A stretch of 64,000 nucleotides of DNA from an uncultured Bacteroidales bacterium (GTDB taxonomy: Bacteria; Bacteroidota; Bacteroidia; Bacteroidales; P3): positions 1-64,000 of the forward strand of contig CAJOIV010000001.1 in the NCBI GenBank assembly GCA_905234665.1, read 5' to 3'. Of the stretch, positions 55,779-64,000 are shown piece by piece. How positions within the stretch are numbered: the stretch's first letter is position 1; the number at the start of each line of letters is the position of its first letter. Made by a program: the position numbers and the translations under genes. A model generated the notes under the pieces. It ran no database searches, had not been told where the DNA came from, and saw only the letters and a program-made list of their open reading frames with translations.

Positions 55779-56519
55779 CTATTCCTCCTCGAAATCGTCG
55801 GGGATTTCCATATCATGATAAACGTTGGTCACGTCGTCGTCCTCTTCAAGGATTCCGATGACCTTCATGACCTTGCGGATAGTGTCCTCATCGACCTGAC
55901 GGAGGGTGTTGGGGATGCGCTGCAACTCGGCGCTCTCGCATTCGATACCTTTCTGCTCGAGCATCTTCACCATGTTGCCGAAGTCCTCATAGGCGGTGTA
56001 AAGGGTCAGGTACTCGTCGTCGGCCTCCATCTCTTCGAGACCACCGTCGATGAGTTCCATCTCCAGTTCCTCAATATCCATATCAGGTTTGCGGGGAACG
56101 ACAAAGACACCCTTACGGTCGAAAAGGAAGCTGAGGCTACCGTTGGTTTCGAGGGTGCCGCCATTCTTGTTCATGATAGACTTGACGTTGGCAACCGTGC
56201 GGTTGTTGTTGTCGGAAAGGGCCTCGATGAAGAGGGCGATGCCGTGACTGACGTGGCACTCAAACGTGAGTTCCTGCATCTGGGCGGCATCCTTGTCGTT
56301 GGCCTTGTTGATAGAACGCTGCAAAGTATCCTTGGGCATATTGCATCCGCGGGCGTTCTGGACAAGCAGACGCAGACGGGGGTTGCTGTCGGGATCGGGG
56401 CCGCCTTCACGCACGGCGATGGTGACCTGTTTCAGAATATTGCTCCACTGTTTCGAGCGCTTGGCATCGGCTGCGCCTTTGGCTCTCTTAATCTTTGACC
56501 ATTTGTTGTGTCCTGACAT
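55779..56519 (-). CDS. yebC: YebC/PmpR-family protein
   Basis: MSGHNKWSKIKRAKGAADAKRSKQWSNILKQVTIAVREGG. Confidence 0.95.
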   Translation of the reverse strand: MSGHNKWSKIKRAKGAADAKRSKQWSNILKQVTIAVREGGPDPDSNPRLRLLVQNARGCNMPKDTLQRSINKANDKDAAQMQELTFECHVSHGIALFIEALSDNNNRTVANVKSIMNKNGGTLETNGSLSFLFDRKGVFVVPRKPDMDIEELEMELIDGGLEEMEADDEYLTLYTAYEDFGNMVKMLEQKGIECESAELQRIPNTLRQVDEDTIRKVMKVIGILEEDDDVTNVYHDMEIPDDFEEE

Positions 56520-56560
56520 AAAATTAGATTTTTTATATTGTTAATATTAATCAGCTTTGT

Positions 56561-57247
56561 CTAGTTCAGATAGAATTTCAGATAGGTGATGGGCTTCCTT
56601 TCGGCCAGGTACATCCGCTCATAGAATGTCTGCGTCATCTGTGCCTCAGCCAGACAAGGGATGTCTGGCCGACTGTCGGCTGGAGTGGCATAGAGGTCGG
56701 CCGTGGCATACTCGATGCGGTAGCCGCCGGCGGGTATCACCTCGTCACGGGTATACTCATGCAGTTCCTGCGAATCGGTCTTCAGATGCAGCGGGGCACC
56801 CTGGCACAAGAAGTGTTTGTAGCGGTTTAAGAAACGCTCGCAGGTAAGCCGTTTGAACTCTTTCTTCGGCTGCGGGTCGGGGAAGGTAATCCATATCTCA
56901 GACACCTCGTCGGGGGCGAAGAACTGCTCAATCAATTCGATGCGGGTTCGCACAAACGCCACATTACCCATCTTCTCCTCCACACCGGTTTTGGCGCCAC
57001 GCCACAACCGCGCCCCTTTGATGTCGATGCCGACATAGTTGCGGTCGGGGTGGATGCGCGCCAAGGCGATGGTATAATCGCCCTTTCCGCACCCCAGTTC
57101 CAACGTCACCGGGTTGTCGTTGCCGAAATAGTCGCGCCAATGGCCACGCAAAGCAAACCCCTCATGCTGCAGCATCTCATACGACACCTGAAACAGGTTG
57201 GGGAAGGTGAGGTTCTCCGCGAAGCGTTCTAACTTATGGTGACCCAT
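56561..57247 (-). CDS. trmB: tRNA (guanine46-N7)-methyltransferase
   Basis: LELGCGKGDYTIALARIHPDRNYVGIDIKGARLWRGAKTG; EIWITFPDPQPKK. Confidence 0.93.
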   Translation of the reverse strand: MGHHKLERFAENLTFPNLFQVSYEMLQHEGFALRGHWRDYFGNDNPVTLELGCGKGDYTIALARIHPDRNYVGIDIKGARLWRGAKTGVEEKMGNVAFVRTRIELIEQFFAPDEVSEIWITFPDPQPKKEFKRLTCERFLNRYKHFLCQGAPLHLKTDSQELHEYTRDEVIPAGGYRIEYATADLYATPADSRPDIPCLAEAQMTQTFYERMYLAERKPITYLKFYLN

Positions 57248-57263
57248 CGGCGTGCGGCAAGTA

Positions 57264-59114
57264 TCATTCGTTCCAGTTCTTAATCGAGATGTCGCCCTTG
57301 TACCAACTCTTGATATGGCTGTACAACGCCTCGGCGGCAGTCTGCGAGGAAGCGGAGCCCATACTGACATAGTAGAGACCGCTGCGATTGATGATATAAG
57401 CATCGCAGCCCAGGCTCTTCAGCTGGTTGGTCATCTTGTCGGCATGGCTCTTCTGTGTGCAGAAACCGGCAATGATGTCGAAGCCCTGCTTGCTGGCCTT
57501 GAACGTGGGAGCCGGCGGCACATTCTCAACATATTCCGCGTTCTTGGCTGCGTTATTGGCGGCAGCGCCATTGCCAGCGGCAGCACCGGCACGGGTACCG
57601 TCGGGATGCAGACCCATCTCGCTGATAAGGGCATCCAAGAACTGGTCAAGCCGCTCGGCATCCATCAGCTCGCCTTGCACACGGCAGCGGGCACGATAAG
57701 CACCCGCCTGCTGCAATTCGCCATAGCAGAAGTTGAAATAGTAGTCGTTGAACGGGAAGAGACGCTGCACGGCGAAACGGTCGTCGGTCATCAGCTCGTG
57801 CAGGCGCTGGTTGGCATACTCGTCAATACGCTCCATCACCACGGCACGGGCATTGAGGTAGTGGCGGTCGGACAGATAAGCACGGATGTACTCGTCCATG
57901 AAAGCGTCCACCTTCATACGGCTGTCGTCGATTAACGCCTCGTCGTAGGCCACAGTCCCCAAATCGCGCGAGAAGCGGCTGTAGGGCGGCAGTTCTATAT
58001 GTTGCGCGTTGTTTGTACCTTGGGTTTCGGGCACATAGCCACGGTAGAACCTGTACCCTGCAACGCCTGCGCCGAACAGTACCAGTGCAATGATGGCCAC
58101 CCACACAATGGCACGCCCCTTGTGACGGTCCGGATCGGCAGGTTTGGCTTCTTTGCGGGCCGCTTTCTCGGCCTTCTTGGCGGCCTTCAGGGCCTCGCGA
58201 GCCTCCTTGGCGGCGGCCTTCTCGGCAGCTCTCACTGCCTTGGCCGACTCTCTCTTCGCCTGTTGGCTGGTCTTCTCCACCGACTTGGCGGCAGCGATAC
58301 GCTCTTTCTCAGCCTTGGCAGCCTCCTTGGCGGCTTGTTTCTCGGCATTGCGTTGCTGTTTCTCCAATTCCTTGGCCTCCTTGGCGGCCATTTTCTCAGC
58401 CTCGGCCAATGCCTTGGCGGCTTCCTTCTCGGCCTTGGCAGCCTCCTTGGCGGCCTGACGGGATGACTTCCCCTTGTCGGCCGACGAAGGCATATTCTCC
58501 AGCTGTTTCTTTATCTCGCTGAGGTCGGCGGCAGAAGCCGTCGCAGCGGCAGCCGTTGCAGCCACAGCGGCCGCGGTCTCAACCTCTGGTTCAGGCTCGG
58601 CGGCCATGGGTTCTGGGGCTGTCTCGACAGGGGCCTCTGCCGGGGTGGCAGGCTGCGGGGCGTCGAAAGCGGCAAAGGGGTCGGGGGCCTCTTTGGGAGT
58701 ATAGGTAGCCACATGTTCCAGCGGCTGCTCATGCTTTTTGCCGGCGTCAAGGTCAAGACCCTCGATGGCCTCGAAGACCACCTTCCCGCCTTGCTGGCGC
58801 AGGGTGCCGAGACCGGGGAATTCGTGTCCGGCGGTATCTTTCTTCAACTTCTCGTCCAATGCGGCCACGAAATTGCCCCACATCTGTTCGGCGATGTCAA
58901 TAGTGACACACTCCTTGTCGGCGATATGGCGGACAATGGCCTTGTTGCCCGACATAGTGGCGGTGAGAGCCACTGTGCGGCGTGCGGGGTAGTAGGTGCC
59001 GGTGGCGGCATCGTGATGCGCACTCACATTGCTGCCGGTCAGCGTACCCATGCCCGGAAACTCTACCACATTGCCCTGCTGGACGAATTCTACGATAAGT
59101 TCTGTTATATTCAT
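57264..59114 (-). CDS. HU-CCDC81-like + Lys/Ala/Glu-rich spacer + TM + C-terminal SPOR-like protein
   Basis: N-terminal VEFPGMGTLTGSNVSAHHDAATGTYYPARRTVAL; long KEAAKAEKEAAK coiled region; AIVWVAIIALVLFGAGVAGY TM; C-terminal GFDIIAGFCTQKSHADKMTNQLKSLGCDAYII. Confidence 0.75.
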   Translation of the reverse strand: MNITELIVEFVQQGNVVEFPGMGTLTGSNVSAHHDAATGTYYPARRTVALTATMSGNKAIVRHIADKECVTIDIAEQMWGNFVAALDEKLKKDTAGHEFPGLGTLRQQGGKVVFEAIEGLDLDAGKKHEQPLEHVATYTPKEAPDPFAAFDAPQPATPAEAPVETAPEPMAAEPEPEVETAAAVAATAAAATASAADLSEIKKQLENMPSSADKGKSSRQAAKEAAKAEKEAAKALAEAEKMAAKEAKELEKQQRNAEKQAAKEAAKAEKERIAAAKSVEKTSQQAKRESAKAVRAAEKAAAKEAREALKAAKKAEKAARKEAKPADPDRHKGRAIVWVAIIALVLFGAGVAGYRFYRGYVPETQGTNNAQHIELPPYSRFSRDLGTVAYDEALIDDSRMKVDAFMDEYIRAYLSDRHYLNARAVVMERIDEYANQRLHELMTDDRFAVQRLFPFNDYYFNFCYGELQQAGAYRARCRVQGELMDAERLDQFLDALISEMGLHPDGTRAGAAAGNGAAANNAAKNAEYVENVPPAPTFKASKQGFDIIAGFCTQKSHADKMTNQLKSLGCDAYIINRSGLYYVSMGSASSQTAAEALYSHIKSWYKGDISIKNWNE

Positions 59115-59135
59115 AATCTTGGTTGTTTTTTCTTG

Positions 59136-59909
59136 TTACATTGTCACTGTGTCGGTTGCGGAACCGATATATTTTGCGGCCTCCTCCAGGTCGGCGGGGG
59201 TGTCGATACCGATATTGGCGGCATCGGTCTCGCTGACGCGGATTGTATAGCCGTGTTCAAGCCATCGTAATTGTTCCAGGGATTCGCTGCATTCCAGTGC
59301 CGACGGGACCAGCCGTGTCACCTCATGCAACGTGGCGGAACGGAAGGCATATATGCCTACATGCTTGTAATATCGCTGATGATCCAACCACTGCTCGGGA
59401 GCCACTCCACGCAGATAGGGCAGCGGCTGACGGCTGAAGTATACCGCCTTCCCCTCGGGGGTGCAGATAACCTTCACGTTGTTGGGCGATACCAGTTCGT
59501 CATAGCTGTGGATTTCTGTCTTGAGGGTGGCAATCTGCGTGTCTGCATCGGCGAAGCAGTCCACCAGGGCGGACAGTTGCCCTGCACGGACAAAAGGCTC
59601 GTCGCCCTGCACATTGATCACGACATCGTACCGACGGTCCTGCGACTCGCAGGCTGCAAGCACCTCGCCACAGCGGTCGGTGCCGCTGCGATGGGTGGCG
59701 AGAGTCATCGCCGCACGGCCGCCAAAGGCTTGCACAGCCTCCATGATACGGCAATCGTCGGTGGCCACCACCGTGTGGTCCTCGCCGACATAGGCCGACA
59801 CGCGCTCCCACACCCATTGCACGACAGGCTTCCCTGCCAGCAAAGCCAGCGGCTTGCCGGGGAATCGCGTGGAGGCGTAACGGGCGGGTATGACGGCTAG
59901 GAGATTCAT
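59136..59909 (-). CDS. kdsB: 3-deoxy-manno-octulosonate cytidylyltransferase
   Basis: AVIPARYASTRFPGKPLALLAGKPVVQWVWERV; NVQGDEPF. Confidence 0.95.
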   Translation of the reverse strand: MNLLAVIPARYASTRFPGKPLALLAGKPVVQWVWERVSAYVGEDHTVVATDDCRIMEAVQAFGGRAAMTLATHRSGTDRCGEVLAACESQDRRYDVVINVQGDEPFVRAGQLSALVDCFADADTQIATLKTEIHSYDELVSPNNVKVICTPEGKAVYFSRQPLPYLRGVAPEQWLDHQRYYKHVGIYAFRSATLHEVTRLVPSALECSESLEQLRWLEHGYTIRVSETDAANIGIDTPADLEEAAKYIGSATDTVTM

Positions 59910-59910
59910 C

Positions 59911-60531
59911 TCAAACGGTAAAGAGGGAGTTGATTTCGGCATCAATCATGTTGTACACCACCCCCAAATCCTCCTCGTGCGACACGAAATCGAGTTTGGT
60001 GAGGTCCACGATAATCATCTTGCCTTTGTTATATTTCTCAATCCAGTCCTCATAGCGTTTGTTGAGGCCTGTAAGGTAGTCCAGACGGATGCCGCTCTCG
60101 TACTCGCGGCCGCGGGTCTGGATGTTGCGTATCAGTGTCGGCACATCGGCACGGAGGTATATCAGCAGGTCGGGCGGCTGCAGGAACGAGGAGACCAGCT
60201 CGAAGGTGTGCTGGTAGTTATCGAAGTCGCGGGTGTTCATCAGCCCCATGGCATGAAGATTGGGGGTAAAGATATAAGCATCCTCGTACAGCGTGCGGTC
60301 CTGGATGATATTCTTGTTCTCCTTGTGTATGTCCAGCAGCTGGCGGGTGCGGGTGTGGAGATAGTAAATCTGGATATTGAACGACCACCGGCGCATATCC
60401 TCGTAGAAACTGTTGATATAGGGGTTCGTCTCCGTGGACTCATAGATGGGGCGGTAGCCGTAATGGCGCGCCAGCATCTTTGTCAATGTGGTCTTTCCTG
60501 AGCCTATATTGCCCGCAATAGCTATATGCAT
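59911..60531 (-). CDS. Deoxynucleoside kinase
   Basis: MHIAIAGNIGSGKTTLTKMLARHYG; QDRTLYEDAYIF; TRGREYESGI. Confidence 0.9.
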   Translation of the reverse strand: MHIAIAGNIGSGKTTLTKMLARHYGYRPIYESTETNPYINSFYEDMRRWSFNIQIYYLHTRTRQLLDIHKENKNIIQDRTLYEDAYIFTPNLHAMGLMNTRDFDNYQHTFELVSSFLQPPDLLIYLRADVPTLIRNIQTRGREYESGIRLDYLTGLNKRYEDWIEKYNKGKMIIVDLTKLDFVSHEEDLGVVYNMIDAEINSLFTV

Positions 60532-60740
60532 AACATACCCAAATTTGTCTATTATTTTGTAGCACAAAACAATAGACATTTTATAACACTATTTTATAAA
60601 AGGCAAATATACGATTTTTTTCTTAAAATTGACAACATTGTGCAAAAAAATCCTCCTTTCCCCGTCACTGGATCCCCCTTAAAACGCCTCCAAATTTTCC
60701 CCTAACAATGATGCAATAGCGGCTTCTATCCAGTCCTAAT

Positions 60741-60928
60741 GTTCTTTCGGTGTGGCTTTTATGTTCCTTTTTCCATCCTTTTACTCTTATCTTGCACATA
60801 CCCAACACTTTTCCCACACTTCTCCTAAGGTACGTTAGAGAAGTGTTAGAGAAGTGTTAGAGAAACGTTAGAGAAGGACCGAAAGAACAGCGAAGGAACA
60901 CAAGCGTCACATAAGAACCACACCGAAA
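60741..60928. repeat. ~190-bp 11-bp-periodic inverted array, pyrimidine-rich left arm and purine-rich right arm
   Basis: gtacgttagag|aagtgttagag|aagtgttagag|aaacgttagag|aaggaccgaaa...; outer arms ctttcggtgtgg / ccacaccgaaa. Confidence 0.85.
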
Positions 60929-61015
60929 CCGCCCCCTGCCACCACCCATGTCGCCGTGTGACAGAGGAATAGAAGAAAAACGGATTTTGGATACGCCATA
61001 TTCAGATTTTTTTTG

Positions 61016-61023
61016 TATCTTTG
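61016..61023 (+). promoter_or_regulatory. -7 box TATCTTTG upstream of the second NdvB-like gene
   Basis: TAnnTTTG match. Confidence 0.6.
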
Positions 61024-61050
61024 CAAGATATTTTCCGCAACACAAACGAT

Positions 61051-64000
61051 ATGGCAAGCACGTATAAAGCATTTAGAGAGAATATTAAGACTATCACCCA
61101 CTACTATTTGCTGCTGGTGGAGGAGACGAAATCGCAGCGGTTGGTGGGCAGCACCAACGAATGGGTGCTGGACAACTACTATATGCTCAGCGAGCAGGAG
61201 AAAGTGATGAAGGAGGACCTCCGGGGACGCGAGTTCCGGCGCATTGACAGCCGACGCATACAGCAGTTGCAACAGCTGCTGACCGGATTTCTGCAGAAGA
61301 GCCACCACCAAATCGACAAGAAGCTGCTGTTCCGTTACCTGAGCCAAGTGCAGGTGAAACAGCACGACTACCTGACCTATCCCGAAGTATGCGCCTTGCT
61401 GCCGCTTATCAAACACATCCTAATCCAGGAACTGGCCGACTTGTGCCGCCAACTGGAAGAGGCTCACGCCTACCACTACTCCCCCACCGACAAGAAATTG
61501 GCCGACATGGAGCACCTCAACGAGGCGGCGGGGCAGAACCTGATGATGATGAACATCTTCAATTCGCTGAAGAAGATGACGAAACTGCCGATGGCGGAGT
61601 TGCTGGATGCCGTGAGTTTCTCGGAGCGGATGCTGAAGAGCGAGAAGGCGGGGATGTACGACCAGATGTACGACAAAACGAAAGACGACTACCGCGCCAA
61701 GATTGTCCGCATGGCCAAGAGGCGGAAGATGAAAGAGTACGACCTGGTGAAGGAGGTGGTGGAGAAGGCTGACGGGAGGGAGGAGCACGTAGGTTGGCAG
61801 TTGTTCCCGCCGAAACGGTGGAACGCGCGTGCCCACTGGTATGTGTGGATTGTGGCGCTGGCCTCGCTGCTATTGTCGACCCTCTTTGCCTGCGGCGCCA
61901 CATGGGGCGGTTTTTCATGGGTCACCGCCTTGATAACTGTGCTGATGCTGGTACCGATGAGCCAGGTGGTGATAGACCTCTTCAACCAGCTGCTGTACAG
62001 GATACACAAGCCCGTGAACACTTTCAAGATAAAGTTCAAGGACGGCCTCATCCCCAAGGAGTACGCCACGATGGTCATCATGCCCACCATACTGAAGAAC
62101 AAGGCGAAGACGGTGGAGTTGCTGGAGCAGCTGGAGGTATATTATCTGAGCAACATCAACCGCGCGAGCGAGGGGCAGCGACTGGAGAGCCGCCCGCAGA
62201 ACCTCTACTACACCCTTATCGGCGACGCCGCGGCGTACAAAGAGGCCGACGCCCCATGGGATGACGAGGTGGTGGAAGCGGGATTGGAGAAGGTGAAGGA
62301 GCTGAACGAGAGATACGGTGCACCGATATTCAACTTCGTCTATCGCCGCCGCGCCTGGAGCGAGGGGGAGCGGACCTGGCTGGGGCACGAGCGCAAACGC
62401 GGAGCCATCCTGCACTTCAACGACTTGGTGTTGGGACAGACCTCTGAGGCGGAAAGGGAGAGACGTTTCCGCTGCGAGACCCTCACGGAATGGAAGAGGG
62501 GCGTGAACGGATATAGGGGTCCGGACGACTGCCCGATACAGTTCATCATCACGCTGGACACGGACACGGAGCTGGTGCTCTATTCGGCACAGAAGCTGAT
62601 CGGGGCGATGGCGCACCCGCTGAACCGGGCGCGTCTGAGTGCCGACGGCCGGAGGGTGGATGCGGGCTACGGCATCATGCAGCCGAGGGTGAACGTGGAT
62701 GTGGAGGTGACTAACAAGAGCCGTTACGCGCAGCTGTTTGCCGGCCTGGGCGGACTGGATGTCTACACGACGGCGAGCTTCGAGCTGTATCAGGATATCT
62801 TCAACGAGGGTTCGTTCTGCGGCAAGGGCATCTATGACCTGCGCGTGTTCCAGCAGGTGCTGAAGGGCACGTTTCCGGAGAACCTGATATTGAGCCACGA
62901 CTTGATCGAGGGCTGCCACATCCGCTGCGGCCTCATCAACGACCTGGAACTGTTTGACGACAACCCCTCGAACTATATTGACGACGCCAAAAGGCACCAC
63001 CGCTGGACGCGCGGCGACTGGCAGATTATAGGCTGGCTGAAGAGGAGGGTGCGCAACGAGAGGGGCGAAAGGGTGAAGAACCAGGTGAACACGATAGGCC
63101 GCTGGAAGATATTCGACAACTTGCGCCGGAGCGTGCTGAGCCTGGCGGTGATGGTGATGATCCTTGCAGGGTATGTCAACGCCACTGGCACAGGCTATTG
63201 CAGTATGCATATCAGCCCTGCGTGGTACATCCTGGCGGCGTTCATCGTGGTGGCCAGCCCGATTGTCTTCTTCATCCTCGGACAGATTACGAAGCTGCCC
63301 TCCTTCGGCAAACGATACCACTATTACGCCACCCTGATCCGCGGCTTCAGGGTGATCATCTATCGTTCCCTCGTCCAGTTCGCCCTGTTGCCGAAGGAGG
63401 CGTGGATGTACACGGACGCGGCGGTGCGGGCCTGCTGGCGCATGTGGGTGAGCCACCACGACTTGCTGGCATGGATTACGAGCGACGAGGCGGCCAAGAG
63501 CACGAAAGGCACGCTGGGCGACTACCTCGGGAAATTCTGGTTCAACTATGTATGCGCCATTGCCCTCGCGCTGCTGACTGGTATGATGCTCAACAACCGC
63601 AGTGGGATGGCCCCCGCGGACATCATGGCCGTCATCGCTTCAGCGCTCGCTTGCGTGGTGTGGTGTGCCGCGCCGTTGCTCATGTTCTGGCTGGGCAAGA
63701 AATTCCCGCAGAACAAGAAGCACCTCACCGAGAAAGAGACCGCCGAGGTGCGCCGACTGGCCCAGGACACCTGGCACTTCTTCGACAGCCTGCTGACGGA
63801 AGAGAAGCACTGGCTCATCCCGGACAACTACCAGCTGAACCGCGAACAGAAGACGGACTACAAGACCTCGCCGACGAATATCGGTTACTCGCTCACCGCC
63901 GTTGTGAGCGCCGCCGAACTGGGATTCATCACCTCGAGAGAGGCCCTCTCGCGCATCGGTCATATCGTCGACACCGTCGGGCGGCTGGAGAAATGGAACG
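61051..64000 (+). CDS. Second cyclic beta-glucan synthase-like protein (truncated by window edge)
   Basis: MASTYKAFRENIKTITHYYLLLVEETKSQRLVGSTNEWVLDNYYMLSEQEKV... closely parallels the 21576-29315 protein. Confidence 0.88.
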   Translation, partial: MASTYKAFRENIKTITHYYLLLVEETKSQRLVGSTNEWVLDNYYMLSEQEKVMKEDLRGREFRRIDSRRIQQLQQLLTGFLQKSHHQIDKKLLFRYLSQVQVKQHDYLTYPEVCALLPLIKHILIQELADLCRQLEEAHAYHYSPTDKKLADMEHLNEAAGQNLMMMNIFNSLKKMTKLPMAELLDAVSFSERMLKSEKAGMYDQMYDKTKDDYRAKIVRMAKRRKMKEYDLVKEVVEKADGREEHVGWQLFPPKRWNARAHWYVWIVALASLLLSTLFACGATWGGFSWVTALITVLMLVPMSQVVIDLFNQLLYRIHKPVNTFKIKFKDGLIPKEYATMVIMPTILKNKAKTVELLEQLEVYYLSNINRASEGQRLESRPQNLYYTLIGDAAAYKEADAPWDDEVVEAGLEKVKELNERYGAPIFNFVYRRRAWSEGERTWLGHERKRGAILHFNDLVLGQTSEAERERRFRCETLTEWKRGVNGYRGPDDCPIQFIITLDTDTELVLYSAQKLIGAMAHPLNRARLSADGRRVDAGYGIMQPRVNVDVEVTNKSRYAQLFAGLGGLDVYTTASFELYQDIFNEGSFCGKGIYDLRVFQQVLKGTFPENLILSHDLIEGCHIRCGLINDLELFDDNPSNYIDDAKRHHRWTRGDWQIIGWLKRRVRNERGERVKNQVNTIGRWKIFDNLRRSVLSLAVMVMILAGYVNATGTGYCSMHISPAWYILAAFIVVASPIVFFILGQITKLPSFGKRYHYYATLIRGFRVIIYRSLVQFALLPKEAWMYTDAAVRACWRMWVSHHDLLAWITSDEAAKSTKGTLGDYLGKFWFNYVCAIALALLTGMMLNNRSGMAPADIMAVIASALACVVWCAAPLLMFWLGKKFPQNKKHLTEKETAEVRRLAQDTWHFFDSLLTEEKHWLIPDNYQLNREQKTDYKTSPTNIGYSLTAVVSAAELGFITSREALSRIGHIVDTVGRLEKWN

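Noticed and set aside
61420-63459. Minus-strand ORFs of 138 and 514 aa opposite the second NdvB-like gene
   Set aside because: Antisense to an open plus-strand frame from 61051 to the window edge with strong family similarity

Overview
The window looks like a GC-rich chromosomal segment from a Bacteroidales-type bacterium. The evidence is TAnnTTTG -7 promoter boxes with TTTG -33 boxes, an S16 protein with an Ala/Glu-rich tail, a TraR/DksA-like protein lacking most zinc ligands, and AbiH, SPOR and HU-CCDC81-type proteins. It carries about 50 genes. Housekeeping genes include rlmL, nadC, cinA, rpsP, rimM, rsmG, rpoD, ffh, folD, thiN, sdaA, dnaK, murF, lon, rsmI, yebC, trmB, kdsB and tRNA-Pro(GGG). 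There are also GH2 and GH3 glycosidases and two cyclic beta-glucan-synthase-like (NdvB/ChvB) giants in inverted orientation, the second running off the right edge. An AT-rich accessory islet (about 40.57-45.8 kb, aqpZ to dnaK) holds an MntA/HepT toxin-antitoxin pair with an unusual C-terminal tail on HepT, a 117-nt nested hairpin, two uncharacterised proteins (one with a duplicated C-terminal module), AbiH and two 11-bp-periodic arrays. The least expected signal runs through the whole window. It is a set of dispersed short-period repeats: 7-mers, 8-mers, 9-mers and 11-mers. Several fall into families that keep the same internal unit order at unlinked sites. They fill gene boundaries, supply stop or start codons, and lie in frame inside at least eight coding regions, including the hydrophobic cores of two signal peptides. 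Two further palindromic elements occur: a ~53/123-bp element with ACACACTCCTC termini, in frame inside two proteins, and a 230-bp element with 30-bp terminal inverted repeats. All calls are by reading the sequence; no database searches were run.
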